Shown here piece by piece: positions 32,325-44,159 of a stretch of DNA of 64,000 bases (positions are counted from its first letter, which is position 1; each line of letters starts with the position of its first letter). A program made the position numbers and the translations under genes. Source of the stretch: Streptococcus hyointestinalis (GTDB lineage Bacteria > Bacillota > Bacilli > Lactobacillales > Streptococcaceae); NCBI RefSeq assembly GCF_900459405.1, contig NZ_UHFN01000007.1, forward strand, positions 2,226,573 through 2,290,572. The letters are read 5' to 3'. Below the pieces are notes generated by a model. It ran no database searches. It was not told where the DNA came from and saw only the letters and a program-made list of their open reading frames with translations.

Positions 32325-34223
32325 TTAAGAGTTTTTAGACGCTTTGCGTCTCCCTTCCAAATAAACCATCAAGATACTAATATCTGCTGGGTTAACACCT
32401 GAAATACGGCTGGCTTGCCCGATTGTTTCAGGATTGATTTTCTTGAATTTCTGACGAGCTTCTGTCGCAATGGAATCAATATCATCCCAATCAATAGTTG
32501 CTGGTATACGTTTTTCTTCCATGCGCTTCATCTTAGCCACTTGATCTAGCGCTTTATTGATGTAGCCTTCGTACTTGATTTCAGTCTCTAAGAGCTCAAT
32601 GACCTTGCTATCTAGCTTCTCTTCAGAAGGTCCGATAAAGTCTAGAATCGTTGCATAGTCAATCTCTGGACGGCGCATAAACTCTTTGGCTGTCAAGGCG
32701 TCTGTTAGTGGTTTAAAACCTAGAGCTGTAATGCGCTCATTTGTTTCCTTGATAGGTTTTAGCTTGATAGTTGACAGTCGTGTCAACTCGCTGTCAAACT
32801 GACGCTTTCTCTCTGTAAAGACACGATAGCGCTCATCATCGACAAGTCCCACTTGTCGTCCAATTTCAGTGAGGCGCATATCGGCATTGTCATGTCTTAA
32901 AATCAAGCGGTACTCTGCACGACTGGTTAAGAGACGATAAGGCTCTAGTGTTCCTTTAGTAACTAAGTCATCAATCATGACACCGATGTAAGCATCACTA
33001 CGCTTCAAAATCAACTCTGGCTTACCTTGCACTTTAAGCGCAGCATTGATACCCGCTACGAGCCCTTGACCAGCTGCTTCTTCATAGCCTGAGGTTCCGT
33101 TGGTTTGACCAGCTGTAAAGAGACCTGATATGGTCTTTGTCTCTAGGGTTGCTCGCAATTGGTGAGGCAAAACAATATCATACTCAATCGCATAACCTGT
33201 GCGCATCATTTCAGCCTGCTCTAAACCTTTAATTGAGTGCAACAACTCCACTTGAACATCTTCTGGTAAACTCGTTGACAAACCTTGAACATAGACCTCT
33301 TCAGTCTCACGCCCTTCTGGCTCTAAAAAGAGTTGATGACGCTCTTTGTCTGCAAAACGTACGATTTTATCCTCAATGGATGGACAATAACGAGGTCCCA
33401 CACCCTTAACAATTCCAGAAAACATGGGCGCACGGTAGAGGTTTTTATTGATAATATCATGACTGGTTTGGTTGGTGTAGGTCAGCCAACATGGAACTTG
33501 GTCAGTAATATAATCTTCGTCTTTTGATAAAAAGGAAAAATGATTTGGCTTGCTATCTCCAGGCTGGATTTCTGTTTCATCGTAGTTGATCGAAGACGCC
33601 TTGACACGAGGAGGTGTTCCTGTTTTAAAACGTCCGATTTCAAGACCTAGCTCTTTTAGATTATCTGCTAATGTGATAGAAGCGAGGCTGTTATTAGGGC
33701 CTGACGAGTATTTTAACTCCCCTAGGATAATCTCACCACGTAGAGCCGTTCCTGTTGTGACCACCACAGCTTTAGCTGAAAAGTATTGATTAGTAGCTGT
33801 GCGAACACCAACGACTTTACCGTCTTCTACCAGAATCTCATCAATCATGGATTGACGAAGGGTCAGGTTTTCCTGACGTTCAACGGTTTGTTTCATCATG
33901 CGAGAGTAAAGCGCCTTGTCTGCTTGCGCACGTAGGGCACGCACAGCAGGCCCTTTACCAGTATTTAGCATCTTCATCTGGATGTAGGTCTTGTCAATGT
34001 TCTTACCCATCTCACCGCCTAGAGCGTCAATCTCTCGAACGACAATCCCTTTGGCAGAGCCTCCGATAGAGGGATTACAGGGCATAAAAGCTAGCATTTC
34101 AAGATTGATGGTGGCTAGCATTGTCTTACAGCCCATACGACTGGCAGCGAGACTCGCTTCCACACCAGCATGACCAGCCCCAATCACGATAATATCATAA
34201 TCTTCCGCAAAATTATACGTCAT
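32325..34223 (-). CDS. mnmG: tRNA uridine-5-carboxymethylaminomethyl modification enzyme
   Basis: MnmG (GidA) works with MnmE to modify U34 of several tRNAs. The 632-residue protein has an N-terminal FAD-binding Rossmann motif ([15 protein letters not shown]), the signature [12 protein letters not shown], a second glycine-rich segment ([21 protein letters not shown]), and a C-terminal helical MnmE-binding region. The MnmE partner is not in the window. It is leftward with its own terminator. Confidence 0.97.
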   Translation of the reverse strand: MTYNFAEDYDIIVIGAGHAGVEASLAASRMGCKTMLATINLEMLAFMPCNPSIGGSAKGIVVREIDALGGEMGKNIDKTYIQMKMLNTGKGPAVRALRAQADKALYSRMMKQTVERQENLTLRQSMIDEILVEDGKVVGVRTATNQYFSAKAVVVTTGTALRGEIILGELKYSSGPNNSLASITLADNLKELGLEIGRFKTGTPPRVKASSINYDETEIQPGDSKPNHFSFLSKDEDYITDQVPCWLTYTNQTSHDIINKNLYRAPMFSGIVKGVGPRYCPSIEDKIVRFADKERHQLFLEPEGRETEEVYVQGLSTSLPEDVQVELLHSIKGLEQAEMMRTGYAIEYDIVLPHQLRATLETKTISGLFTAGQTNGTSGYEEAAGQGLVAGINAALKVQGKPELILKRSDAYIGVMIDDLVTKGTLEPYRLLTSRAEYRLILRHDNADMRLTEIGRQVGLVDDERYRVFTERKRQFDSELTRLSTIKLKPIKETNERITALGFKPLTDALTAKEFMRRPEIDYATILDFIGPSEEKLDSKVIELLETEIKYEGYINKALDQVAKMKRMEEKRIPATIDWDDIDSIATEARQKFKKINPETIGQASRISGVNPADISILMVYLEGRRKASKNS

Positions 34224-34382
34224 CTTCTCTCCTTTTGTTTTTGCATTTTAAACAGTCTTGACACAATAGAAAAACAGCCAAAGCCAAGGATAAGAGCAGG
34301 TCAAAAGACCTAACATCCCATGAGCTTTGACCATCATAGTTGTATTTCCTTTATTTTATCAATTTCTCCAAAAAAAGCAACT

Positions 34383-34994
34383 TTATTTAAGGGAAAAAGC
34401 GCCCTTAATCCCATCAATCAACATCTGAATTCCGATAGTTGTCAATATCAAGCCCATCATACGAGTGATAATCGTCATCATGCCTTGTCCTAGCCACTTA
34501 GAGATAGTGTCTGCACTAAGCAGCAAAAAATAGGTAATCAGACATAGCAGTGCAAAAGCAATGATTGTAATAATCTGGTACTCTAGATTGCCTTCTGCTA
34601 AGGTGATTGAGGTAGCTATTGTCCCTGGTCCTGCAAATAAAGGCATGGCAAGAGGTGATACGGCGACATCCGTCGGATCTTTTTTGTCATTGGGGAGATT
34701 TTGAGAGTCTGGCGAGTGCACGCCGTTAATCATGTTGTAGCCAATAACGGCAACCAAGATACCACCCGCTATACGCAGAGCATCCAGCGTAATCCCAAAA
34801 ACCTTGAAAATCAGGTGTCCGCTAAAAACAAAGACAAAGATGATGGCAAAAGCAATGAGAATACTTTTCGTCGCAATTTTGCGTGATATTTTCTTGTCAT
34901 CTCCTGCCACAATCGCCATGTAAGCCGGCAGATTCGAAATGGGATTCATAATAGCAAAAAATGCCATAAACGATAAAATAAATTTTGTAACCAT
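34383..34994 (-). CDS. MarC-family membrane protein
   Basis: The 203-residue protein has six hydrophobic segments and the MarC family pattern: MNPISNLPAYMAI near the start and AMPLFAGPGTIATSI in the middle. These proteins were once linked to multiple antibiotic resistance but have no proven substrate. It stands alone on the minus strand between mnmG and the RpiB-like gene. Confidence 0.88.
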   Translation of the reverse strand: MVTKFILSFMAFFAIMNPISNLPAYMAIVAGDDKKISRKIATKSILIAFAIIFVFVFSGHLIFKVFGITLDALRIAGGILVAVIGYNMINGVHSPDSQNLPNDKKDPTDVAVSPLAMPLFAGPGTIATSITLAEGNLEYQIITIIAFALLCLITYFLLLSADTISKWLGQGMMTIITRMMGLILTTIGIQMLIDGIKGAFSLK

Positions 34995-35064
34995 ATGACA
35001 ACCTTTACAACTCTTATATTTCCATCAAAACTTATCCTTTCCGTAATGATTGGCTTGTTCTGTA

Positions 35065-35718
35065 TTATTTATTACTTGACACTTCTGTCAACTTTATTTT
35101 CGATAGTTTTTCTAGCAGTGATGACTGACTTCCATTAGCCATCATGTAACTGTAAAAACGTTCTCTGTTTAGAATTTTGTGAAGGAGTTTTGGGTCTAAG
35201 TCATCCATAATCTCAAGAAAAGTGCGTTTGGTCAAAGCTGCTAAGTCCACTAGCAACTGATTTTCTTGACGTTTACGCTTGGCATCTTCTTTGGGATAGC
35301 CTACACCAAACTCACCGTCAAACAGCTTATCTAAAGTGTATTGTAAATTGAGCTCACCTGACCAGCCAAAGTTTAAGCCCAAGGGCAAGGACACGACATT
35401 GCCATCATTGATACGCTCAAAAAGATAAGCATCTTGCGGTGTTTGGACAAAACCACAGCGTAATCCTGGTAAACTATTACAAGCCATCATCATTCCTTGA
35501 CCAGATGAACAGCCTGTGACGACAAAATCAAGACTCTGTGTTTCTATCAGCAGACTTATCATAACAGCGACTTCAACGTAGGAGTAAGTCTCTGTCTCAT
35601 CTGGAAAGACACCGAGATTGACAACATCGTGCTGCCCCTTGACAGCTCTTTGAACGGACTGAAACAACAAGTCGTTGATACTTGTTCTGGTACTCGCTTG
35701 AATGACCCCAATTTTCAT
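35065..35718 (-). CDS. RpiB/LacA/LacB-type sugar-phosphate isomerase
   Basis: The 217-residue protein has an RpiB-like fold: the N-terminal strand MKIGVIQAS, the segment DFVVTGCSSGQGMMMACN, where family enzymes place the catalytic cysteine and phosphate-binding residues, and LPLGLNFGW. It differs from standard RpiB, which begins MKIAIGSDHAG, so the substrate is uncertain. It lies 22 bp after mnmA and is probably co-transcribed with it. Confidence 0.75.
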   Translation of the reverse strand: MKIGVIQASTRTSINDLLFQSVQRAVKGQHDVVNLGVFPDETETYSYVEVAVMISLLIETQSLDFVVTGCSSGQGMMMACNSLPGLRCGFVQTPQDAYLFERINDGNVVSLPLGLNFGWSGELNLQYTLDKLFDGEFGVGYPKEDAKRKRQENQLLVDLAALTKRTFLEIMDDLDPKLLHKILNRERFYSYMMANGSQSSLLEKLSKIKLTEVSSNK

Positions 35719-35739
35719 CTTATTTTCCTACACAATCTC

Positions 35740-36909
<1,170 letters not shown>

Positions 36910-37075
36910 CTAGTTTTCAAAAGTCGATTTGAAGGTCGATTTTGAAGCGCCAAAAGCGCTAATGATTATTATAACAATAATCCCCTGCTTTTTAAAGTCT
37001 TAGTCTTTAAATTTTCATTTAGGAAATAGGCGTTTATTTGGTATAATAAAGCAGACTACATTAGAGGATATAAGC

Positions 37076-37747
37076 ATGAAACATTTAAAATTTCAATCTG
37101 TTTTTGATATTATTGGTCCGGTTATGATTGGACCATCCAGCAGCCATACGGCTGGTGCTGTTCGTATTGGAAAAATCGTCTCTGCTATTTTTGGTGAGAC
37201 ACCTACTGAAGTTGAATTTCAACTCTATAATTCCTTTGCTAAAACCTATCGTGGACACGGCACTGACCTTGCCTTAGTCGCTGGGGTTTTGGGCATGGAT
37301 ACTGATGATCCTAATATTCCAAATGCTCTTGAGATTGCGCATCAAAAAGGTATCAAGATTTCTTGGAGAGTCAATAAAGAATCCAATGCGCCGCATCCAA
37401 ATACCACACAAATCATCATGAAAAATGACCACAAGAGTCTCTCAGCCACAGGTATCTCTATCGGCGGTGGCAATATCCAAGTGACTGAGCTCAACGGCTT
37501 TGCCGTCAATGTCAACATGAATACACCGACCATTATCATCGTGCACCAAGACGTGCCTGGCATGATCGCCTATGTGACAGACATTTTGTCGTCTTATCGT
37601 ATCAATATTGCTCAGATGAATGTGACACGTGAAAAAGCTGGAGAGAAGGCGATTATGATCATCGAAGTCGACTCGCATGACTGCGACAAAGCAGTTGATG
37701 AGATAGGGCATATCCCTAACCTACACAATGTGCATTTTTTTGATTAG
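37076..37747 (+). CDS. sdaAB: L-serine dehydratase beta subunit
   Basis: This is one half of the iron-sulfur L-serine ammonia-lyase, which turns serine into pyruvate and ammonia. The 223-residue protein contains GPSSSHTAGAVRIGK near the N-terminus and a C-terminal ACT domain (VHQDVPGMIAYVTDIL). An extended -10 (TGGTATAAT) lies about 30 bp upstream. The alpha subunit follows after 11 bp. Confidence 0.93.
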   Translation: MKHLKFQSVFDIIGPVMIGPSSSHTAGAVRIGKIVSAIFGETPTEVEFQLYNSFAKTYRGHGTDLALVAGVLGMDTDDPNIPNALEIAHQKGIKISWRVNKESNAPHPNTTQIIMKNDHKSLSATGISIGGGNIQVTELNGFAVNVNMNTPTIIIVHQDVPGMIAYVTDILSSYRINIAQMNVTREKAGEKAIMIIEVDSHDCDKAVDEIGHIPNLHNVHFFD

Positions 37748-37758
37748 AAGGGAAGATT

Positions 37759-38628
37759 ATGTTTTACAGCGTTGAAGAACTCATCCAACAAGCAGAAAAT
37801 GGCTATGATGGCAATGTTGCTGAGCTGATGATTGCTACTGAAATAGAGCTTAGCGGGCGCAGTCGCTATGAAATCATCCAGCTGATGACAAAAAACCTCG
37901 AAGTCATGAAAGCCTCTGTCCAAAAAGGCTTATCAAAAGAAACATCACGCTCTGGACTGACAGGAGGCGATGCTAAAAAACTAGACGACTACATCAAAAA
38001 AGGAAAGACCTTAGCTGATCTTACCATTCTCTCCGCTGCTCGCAATGCTATCGCTGTCAATGAACACAATGCCAAGATGGGCTTGGTTTGTGCGACACCA
38101 ACAGCAGGCTCAGCTGGCTGTCTCCCTGCCGTTCTCACCACAGCTATTGATAAACTAGGGCTCACAGAAACAGAGCAGCTACAGTTTTTATTTACCGCTG
38201 GCGCTTTTGGCTTAGTTATTGCGAATAATGCCTCTATCTCTGGAGCCGAAGGGGGCTGTCAAGCCGAGGTAGGCTCAGCCTCTGCTATGGCAGCAGCAGC
38301 TCTTACAATGGCAGCTGGAGGAACAGCACAAGAAGCCAGCCAAGCGATTTGCTTTGTCATCAAAAACATGCTAGGTCTCATCTGCGACCCTGTCGCTGGG
38401 CTTGTCGAGGTTCCTTGTGTCAAGCGAAACGCCATGGGAGCGAGCTTTGCCTTTGTCGCAGCTGATATGGCGCTAGCTGGTATCACCTCAAAAATCCCTG
38501 TTGACGAAGTGATTGACGCCATGTACCAAGTCGGCTCTAGCTTGCCAACTGCCTTTCGTGAAACAGCTGAAGGCGGACTAGCAGCTACACCAACAGGCAG
38601 ACACTTAGCCAAAGAGATTTTTGGCTAG
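37759..38628 (+). CDS. sdaAA: L-serine dehydratase alpha subunit
   Basis: This catalytic subunit of 289 residues carries the SDH alpha pattern: SGLTGGDAKKLDDY, TPTAGSAGCLPAVL, SGAEGGCQAEVG and CDPVAGLVEVPCVKR, with cysteines that hold the 4Fe-4S cluster. It forms a heteromer with the product of the gene 11 bp upstream. The HAD hydrolase gene 24 bp downstream may share the transcript. Confidence 0.94.
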   Translation: MFYSVEELIQQAENGYDGNVAELMIATEIELSGRSRYEIIQLMTKNLEVMKASVQKGLSKETSRSGLTGGDAKKLDDYIKKGKTLADLTILSAARNAIAVNEHNAKMGLVCATPTAGSAGCLPAVLTTAIDKLGLTETEQLQFLFTAGAFGLVIANNASISGAEGGCQAEVGSASAMAAAALTMAAGGTAQEASQAICFVIKNMLGLICDPVAGLVEVPCVKRNAMGASFAFVAADMALAGITSKIPVDEVIDAMYQVGSSLPTAFRETAEGGLAATPTGRHLAKEIFG

Positions 38629-38652
38629 ATATAAAGTTTTAGAAAGAGTTCT

Positions 38653-39285
38653 ATGATGTTAAAATACCTTTTCTTTGACCTTGATGGGACATTGGTTGAC
38701 TCTAGTAAAGGCATCAAAAATGCTTTTCACTATACCTTTTCAAAGCTTGACATGCCAGTTCCTGATGAAGCGACTTTGTCAAGCTTCATTGGACCACCAC
38801 TTGAGACAACTTTCTCACATTTCTTTGACAATCCTACCCAAATCGAGCAGGCAATTGCTTTCTTTCGTGATTATTATCAAGAAAAAGGCATTCACGAGGT
38901 TAGGCTTTACGATGATATTGCTTTTGCTTTAGAAACACTAAGCCAATCCTACCAGCTCTTTGTCACAACTAGTAAGCATGAACCCTCTGCCCACCAAATG
39001 CTAAAGGCACTTGAAGTTGACAACTACTTTACAGCTATTTACGGCTCTACACCCCAACGTTTTGTAAAGGAAGATGTGATAGCTGCCTGCCTTGATGAGC
39101 ACAATATCACACCTAACAGAGCAGCCATCATTGGCGATACAAAATTTGATATGATTGGTGGGAAAAAGCGTGGCATTGACTGTATTGGCGTCACATGGGG
39201 CTTTGGAGAAGAAGACGACTTAGTTCAACATGGTGCCAGCACTATCGTCGCATCTCCTAAAGACCTCATCACTCATCTAACATAA
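38653..39285 (+). CDS. HAD-family phosphatase, PGP-like
   Basis: The 210-residue protein has HAD motif I DLDGTLVDS near residue 10, motif II in FVTTSK, and motif IV in IIGDTKFDMIGG. The cap domain is of the alpha-helical type seen in phosphoglycolate phosphatases. Substrate cannot be told from sequence. It may start at either of two adjacent ATG codons. It is the last gene of the sda transcript before a bidirectional terminator. Confidence 0.88.
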   Translation: MMLKYLFFDLDGTLVDSSKGIKNAFHYTFSKLDMPVPDEATLSSFIGPPLETTFSHFFDNPTQIEQAIAFFRDYYQEKGIHEVRLYDDIAFALETLSQSYQLFVTTSKHEPSAHQMLKALEVDNYFTAIYGSTPQRFVKEDVIAACLDEHNITPNRAAIIGDTKFDMIGGKKRGIDCIGVTWGFGEEDDLVQHGASTIVASPKDLITHLT

Positions 39286-39316
39286 AAAAATCTTAGACAA
39301 ATGTCTAAGATTTTTT
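39284..39316. terminator. Bidirectional terminator
   Basis: TCTTAGACA/TGTCTAAGA is flanked by seven A and six T residues. It serves the HAD gene and the convergent surface protein gene. Confidence 0.88.
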
Positions 39317-39317
39317 G

Positions 39318-40037
39318 TTAATATCCCCAAGCAGATAGCCCTTGAGCATTGTAGGCTTTGATAGCTGCATTGACTTGGTCTTGAACTGTTGCTGTAGAGC
39401 CCCAACCTGGCATGGTTTGGAAAAGACCTGAAGCACCAGAACCGTTAGCTGCGTTAGGGTTTCCGTTTGATTCACGAGCAATGATGTATTCCCAGGTTGA
39501 CTGTGGGACACCTGTTGCTGCTGCCATTTGAGCAGCGGCTGTTGTACCGACACTTCCTGCAGTATTACCATTTGATAAACGAGTGGTGCTTACAGTTGTT
39601 GCTTGCGCTTGACTAGTCTGTACTGGAGCTGTTGTTGTGTCTGTATAGACCTGTGTTGTTGCTTCTTGTGCGACTGGTTGTTGGGTAGTAGTGTCTGTCA
39701 TTTCTGTTGCTGTATCTACACTATCTTGTACTTCTTCGCTTGTACTTGCTAGCGTTTCTACAGGCGTTTCTTCAGACGATTCACTGGTACTTGTGCTCAC
39801 TTGGACAAGTGCACTCACTTGACTAGAGCTAGATGCCGTTTTGGCTTTGATTGCTTTATGCGCTTTTGATGATGAAATTTTAGCAGACAGCGTTTCAGTA
39901 TTGACTTTTGTCGCTGCTAAAGTAAAGAAGAAAACACTGACACTAGCAACGACCATCAAGCCTCCTAAGAGAAGATAAGTCATGCGACGAACCTTTGCTT
40001 GACGACGTTCTTCATATCGACGTTTTAGTCTTGTCAT
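39318..40037 (-). CDS. Surface protein with Apf/transglycosylase-like C-terminal domain
   Basis: The product has 239 residues from the ATG at 40037, which follows GAGGTG; a start six codons upstream would overlap that site. A basic N-terminus and one membrane segment ([20 protein letters not shown]) anchor a serine/threonine-rich stalk. The C-terminal domain ([19 protein letters not shown], then [11 protein letters not shown]) resembles aggregation-promoting factor and lytic-transglycosylase-like cell wall proteins. A glutamate in the ARESNG segment is the likely catalytic residue. It probably acts on peptidoglycan outside the membrane. Confidence 0.8.
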   Translation of the reverse strand: MTRLKRRYEERRQAKVRRMTYLLLGGLMVVASVSVFFFTLAATKVNTETLSAKISSSKAHKAIKAKTASSSSQVSALVQVSTSTSESSEETPVETLASTSEEVQDSVDTATEMTDTTTQQPVAQEATTQVYTDTTTAPVQTSQAQATTVSTTRLSNGNTAGSVGTTAAAQMAAATGVPQSTWEYIIARESNGNPNAANGSGASGLFQTMPGWGSTATVQDQVNAAIKAYNAQGLSAWGY

Positions 40038-40146
40038 ATAATCGTTACACCTCATATTTCATTCTTACAATACCTATCATATACTTTGTTTGTTACTTCA
40101 AAATTGTTTCCTGATTAAAAATGTTACAAAGATATTGTTTCGACAT

Positions 40147-40168
40147 AAAAAAACGCTAGAATAGCGTT
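40147..40168 (-). terminator. Terminator of the ecf operon
   Basis: AACGCTA/TAGCGTT with a three-base loop is followed by seven T residues on the minus strand. Confidence 0.8.
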
Positions 40169-40171
40169 CTT

Positions 40172-40969
40172 TTAGGGGCTTTTTAAGAGAAATAAGACTA
40201 ATCCAATGAGTAACATGACAAGGATTGTCAAGCTATCTTTACGCTCCCATTTGAGGATACGGTATTTACTGCGACCATCGCCGCCTTGATAACCTCTAGC
40301 CTCCATAGCGATAGCAAGAGCATCAGCTCGTTTAAAACTTGAGGCAAATAGAGGAATGAGAATAGGAATAATCGTTTTGACTTTATTGAGTAGACTGCCT
40401 TCGCCAAAGTCTACCCCACGAGCTCTTTGCGCATTCATAATGCGAGTCGTGTCATCCATCAAAGTTGGTACAAAGCGTAAACTAAGTGACAACATCAAGC
40501 CAATCTCATGAGCAGGAACCTTAAATCGTGTCAGAGGACGTAAGAGAGACTCAACAGCGTCTGATAAGCTAAGCGGTGTCGTGGTCAAGGTCAGCAAGGT
40601 TGAAAAAAAGATAATCAAAACAAAGCGCATAAAAATGAGACAGGCTTGACTAAGACCATAAGAAGTAATCGTTATGATACCGAAGTGGAACAGTGTTTTT
40701 CCACCACCTGTAAAGAAAACCTGAAACAACGTGGTAAACAGGATAATCCCAACCATAGGACGTAAGCCCCGTAAGAAAAAGGATAGTTTTACCTGTGACA
40801 AGAGTATTGACAGCAATGTAAAGATGACAAGAATCACATTGGTCACGAGATTATTTGCCCAAAATACAATGAGAATAAATAAAAACATGGCAATGAGCTT
40901 ACTTCTAGGATCCAAGCGATGAATCAGAGAATTTCCCGGGATGTAACGTCCTAAAATCAACTTATCCAT
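40172..40969 (-). CDS. ecfT: ECF transporter transmembrane subunit EcfT
   Basis: EcfT couples the two ATPases to substrate-binding S components for vitamin uptake. The 265-residue protein has about five transmembrane helices and the two coupling helices with the ARG motifs [11 protein letters not shown] and [12 protein letters not shown]. It overlaps ecfA2 by 13 bp and ends the leftward operon. No S component is encoded here, as is usual for group II ECF systems. Confidence 0.95.
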   Translation of the reverse strand: MDKLILGRYIPGNSLIHRLDPRSKLIAMFLFILIVFWANNLVTNVILVIFTLLSILLSQVKLSFFLRGLRPMVGIILFTTLFQVFFTGGGKTLFHFGIITITSYGLSQACLIFMRFVLIIFFSTLLTLTTTPLSLSDAVESLLRPLTRFKVPAHEIGLMLSLSLRFVPTLMDDTTRIMNAQRARGVDFGEGSLLNKVKTIIPILIPLFASSFKRADALAIAMEARGYQGGDGRSKYRILKWERKDSLTILVMLLIGLVLFLLKSP

Positions 40970-41805
40970 GGACGCACCTCCTCCATAAATGCCTCTAAAG
41001 TGATGGGCAATTTATCAAGCTGTAAGCCTTTTTTGACTAAGGCTTGACTGAATTTTGTGATTTTTGGGACACCTAATTGCTTTTCTTCTAAAAAGTCCAC
41101 TTGTTGAAAAACATCACATGGAGATCCTGCGAGCAAGATTTTCCCTGCTTCAAGGGCATAAACTGTGTCCGCATAATTTGCAACATCGTCCATGACATGC
41201 GTCACAAGGATAATGGTTTGCCCCTTTTGATGCAAATCATGAAAAAGCGTCATCAATTCTAAGCGCCCTTTGGGGTCAAGACCTGCAGTTGGCTCATCCA
41301 AGACTAGAACCTTTGGCTCCATGGCTAAAATACCCGCAATAGCCACTCGTCTCATCTGTCCACCCGAAAGGTCAAATGGATTTTTATCGTGCAAATCTGG
41401 AGAAATACCAACCAACTCCAGTTTTTGACGTGCTAAGTCTTCTGCTTTTTCCTTTGGTACACCAAAGTTTTGAGGACCAAAAGCTACGTCCTTTAGCACC
41501 GTTTCTTCAAACAACTGACTCTCTGGAAATTGAAAAACGAGTCCAACTTTTTGACGGACAGATTTGATGTCTTTATTTTTTGACATTGAGGTGATGTGCG
41601 TATCGCCAACAATCACCTCACCCTCCGTTGGCAGATTTAACCCATTTAACAGCTGCATAAGTGTGGATTTTCCAGAACCTGTATGCCCGATGATAGCCGT
41701 GTAGCTCTTCTCCTTGATAGACAAGCTAACATCAAATAAGGCCTGTCGTTCAAACGGCGTGCCTGCTTGATAGGTATAGCTTACATTTTTAAGAGAGAGC
41801 TCCAT
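40957..41805 (-). CDS. ecfA2: ECF transporter ATPase EcfA2
   Basis: The 282-residue ABC ATPase has Walker [10 protein letters not shown], signature [13 protein letters not shown] and Walker [13 protein letters not shown]. The start at 41805 is chosen because GGAGG lies 7 bp upstream; the ATG two codons earlier is only 1 bp from it. It overlaps the ecfA1 end by 25 bp. It pairs with EcfA1 to energise EcfT. Confidence 0.95.
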   Translation of the reverse strand: MELSLKNVSYTYQAGTPFERQALFDVSLSIKEKSYTAIIGHTGSGKSTLMQLLNGLNLPTEGEVIVGDTHITSMSKNKDIKSVRQKVGLVFQFPESQLFEETVLKDVAFGPQNFGVPKEKAEDLARQKLELVGISPDLHDKNPFDLSGGQMRRVAIAGILAMEPKVLVLDEPTAGLDPKGRLELMTLFHDLHQKGQTIILVTHVMDDVANYADTVYALEAGKILLAGSPCDVFQQVDFLEEKQLGVPKITKFSQALVKKGLQLDKLPITLEAFMEEVRPWIS

Positions 41806-42617
41806 AGCCATTCCTCCAATTCATCCTCTGTCAAATAGTGTGTGTCTATTGGTAGTCCTAAGTCACTCAGGGCTGTTAGAACACTTGTTGTAAAGGGCTT
41901 GTCAAGCCCGATACTTTCTAAATCACGGCGTGAAAACAAGTCTCTAGGTGTCGTGCTGGATTCAACCTGTCCTTCTTTTAAGACCAAAACACGGTCACTC
42001 AAGGCTATTTCATCCAAATCATGAGTGATTGAGATGACAGTCATCTCGTGTTGCTTGCGAATGGCACTAATCACACGGATAAGTTCTAAGCGTCCTTTAG
42101 GGTCTAACATACTTGTCGCTTCATCCAAGATGATAATCTTAGGCTGCATGGCAATGGCGCCAGCGATGGCCACTCGCTGTTTTTGTCCACCAGATAGCCG
42201 GGCAGGCTCGCTATTTGCAAAAGCTTCCATTCCGACAACAGTTAAAGCCTCGGACACACGACGGCGCATATCCTCAAGTGCAACGCCTTTATTTTCTAAG
42301 CCAAAGGCAACGTCATCTTCAACCGTCGCTCCGACAAACTGATTATCTGGATTTTGAAAAACCATCCCTATCTTATGGCGAATATCCCAGACAGTCTCCT
42401 CACTCATCAGCTGACCGTCAACCTTAATATTTCCAGACTCAGCTGCTAATAAACCATCAAGCAAACGCACCAAAGTTGATTTTCCAGAGCCATTATGCCC
42501 TACAATAGACAGCCACTCTCCCTGTTTCACGTGAAACGAGACATCTTTTAGATTGTAATGTTCATTTTGCTCATCATAGCGAAAAGAGAGATGGTCCACT
42601 TCGATAATATGTGTCAT
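41781..42617 (-). CDS. ecfA1: ECF transporter ATPase EcfA1
   Basis: The 278-residue ABC ATPase has Walker [11 protein letters not shown]-loop [12 protein letters not shown], signature [13 protein letters not shown] and Walker [13 protein letters not shown]. Its ATG overlaps the pgsA stop by one base (TAATG). Codons near its 5' end contain a 16-bp parS-like palindrome, so this stretch may be under two selections. Confidence 0.95.
   Translation of the reverse strand: MTHIIEVDHLSFRYDEQNEHYNLKDVSFHVKQGEWLSIVGHNGSGKSTLVRLLDGLLAAESGNIKVDGQLMSEETVWDIRHKIGMVFQNPDNQFVGATVEDDVAFGLENKGVALEDMRRRVSEALTVVGMEAFANSEPARLSGGQKQRVAIAGAIAMQPKIIILDEATSMLDPKGRLELIRVISAIRKQHEMTVISITHDLDEIALSDRVLVLKEGQVESSTTPRDLFSRRDLESIGLDKPFTTSVLTALSDLGLPIDTHYLTEDELEEWLWSSLLKM
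42523..42538. promoter_or_regulatory. parS-like ParB-binding site
   Basis: TGTTTCACGTGAAACG matches the conserved parS sequence TGTTTCACGTGAAACA at 15 of 16 positions. It lies inside ecfA1, about 21 kb from oriC, on a chromosome that encodes ParB at 62893. Firmicute parS sites are typically within genes near the origin. Confidence 0.75.
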
Positions 42618-43156
42618 TATTTAAAGGTATCCTTAAACAAATAGCCCGCTCCTTTGAAATAATCGTAACCTGAATACAGGGTGAAAAAGAGCGCAATGTA
42701 GAGTAAAATCGTACCAAGTAGTGACAGATGACATAACAAGAGGATGACAGATAACATCTGTGTCGCTGTTTTTATCTTTCCTGGCATAGCTGCTGCTAAA
42801 ACGGTACCACCATTTTCCACTAAGAGGAGACGTAGACCTGTCACTGCTAACTCACGGCAAATGATAACAGCTGCCACCCAAGCTGGCACCATGTCAAGAC
42901 CAACCAACATGATAAAAGCACTCATGACAAGCATCTTATCTGCTAAAGGGTCTGCAAACTTACCAAAGTTTGTTACAACATGCCACTTACGTGCCAAGTA
43001 GCCATCTAAATAATCTGTAAAGCTGGCTACAGCAAAGACTATAGCAGCAATCACATGCCACAAGAGACTATCTGAAACACCTGTCAATATCAAAAACACA
43101 GGAATCATACAAATCCGTAAAATCGTCAGTAAATTGGGAATGTTTTCTTTTTTCAC
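42617..43156 (-). CDS. pgsA: CDP-diacylglycerol-glycerol-3-phosphate 3-phosphatidyltransferase
   Basis: PgsA makes phosphatidylglycerol phosphate in the membrane. The 179-residue protein starts MKKENIPNLLTILRICMIP. It has the CDP-alcohol phosphotransferase motif, DYLDGYLARKWHVVTNFGKF followed by ADPLADK, and four to five transmembrane segments. It sits between the RodZ-like gene (6 bp upstream) and ecfA1 (1-bp overlap), all leftward. Confidence 0.95.
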   Translation of the reverse strand: MKKENIPNLLTILRICMIPVFLILTGVSDSLLWHVIAAIVFAVASFTDYLDGYLARKWHVVTNFGKFADPLADKMLVMSAFIMLVGLDMVPAWVAAVIICRELAVTGLRLLLVENGGTVLAAAMPGKIKTATQMLSVILLLCHLSLLGTILLYIALFFTLYSGYDYFKGAGYLFKDTFK

Positions 43157-43162
43157 CTTGAA

Positions 43163-44092
43163 TTAGTCTCCTTCCGTTACGTTAAGGGTTGCTGTATTAG
43201 CTGCACTTGTAATTGTAGTCATATCTAACTTTTGACCGTTGATGGTAACTGTGACGGCTTCTGGATAGCCAAAGACAAATTGTGAGCTAGTGGCACCTGC
43301 ATCTAGAGTAGCTGTCACAGATGGTTGTTGTGCTGTTAAGAGCACGCCCTCACTAGACAGATCAGTATTTGACATAGACACCCAGCTTGAAGCTTCTCCA
43401 GATAAAGACACTTCGATTGTTACGGGTCTTGTAGCTTGCGACAAGGTGACAACGGTGGCACCGTTAGCATCTTGACTGACTGTCAGTTGAGGCGTTTGAG
43501 TCGAGCTAGCTGTCGTAGACTGTGACGTCGTCTTTTGACGACTTGTTGCTGTTTGCTTGCTCACTGGAAGTTGGCTAGACTGCTGCCACCATAGCCAAGC
43601 AAGAGCCGCCCCAGTTGAAAAAATAAGCACTATGGATATGCCTACTAGCCAGTTTCTAACACTGTAATAGCGCCGTCTGCCAGCACGAGATAAAGAAACC
43701 GACTCTGGCTTTTCTTCTTCAGAAACTATTGGTTCATTAACAGTTGTTTGGCTAGTTGCGTTACTATCATCTGATAATGGCTCTAGCTTTTCTACTGGCA
43801 ATGCTTGAGGTGAAGTAGCTGACTCATAAGCAGGCTGCTCTGGTGCTTGGGATACCGTTTCTTTGACAGTCAAGTTGAGATTGGCATTTTCCTCCTCAGC
43901 CAGTGAAACTGCCTTGGCATAAGCGCTAATATAGTGATCCAAATCTTCAACTGGAATCGCATCAAATCGGTTTAACTCTAAGGCTAGTAAATAGTGAAGA
44001 GGGATATTGGTTTCTTTTTCAATATCCTTTAAACTGCGGTTCAGCTTAAGTCGCCGGATTCTCAAACGATCGCCAAGTGTTCTTTCTTTCAT
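43163..44092 (-). CDS. rodZ: RodZ-like helix-turn-helix membrane protein
   Basis: The 309-residue protein has an N-terminal HTH_25 domain (TLGDRLRIRRLKLNRSLKDI), an acidic linker, one transmembrane helix near residue 150 (WLVGISIVLIFSTGAALAWLW), a serine/threonine-rich segment, and a C-terminal DUF4115-type domain. RodZ links cell-shape machinery to the membrane, and streptococcal homologues support peripheral cell wall growth. The gene precedes pgsA as in many Firmicutes and follows the M16 peptidase pair. Confidence 0.85.
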   Translation of the reverse strand: MKERTLGDRLRIRRLKLNRSLKDIEKETNIPLHYLLALELNRFDAIPVEDLDHYISAYAKAVSLAEEENANLNLTVKETVSQAPEQPAYESATSPQALPVEKLEPLSDDSNATSQTTVNEPIVSEEEKPESVSLSRAGRRRYYSVRNWLVGISIVLIFSTGAALAWLWWQQSSQLPVSKQTATSRQKTTSQSTTASSTQTPQLTVSQDANGATVVTLSQATRPVTIEVSLSGEASSWVSMSNTDLSSEGVLLTAQQPSVTATLDAGATSSQFVFGYPEAVTVTINGQKLDMTTITSAANTATLNVTEGD

Positions 44093-44159
44093 ATGGTTTC
44101 CTCTGTACGATTTCTAGTCTCTTCATTATATCAGAAAATGGCGATTATTTCCTGCCTAT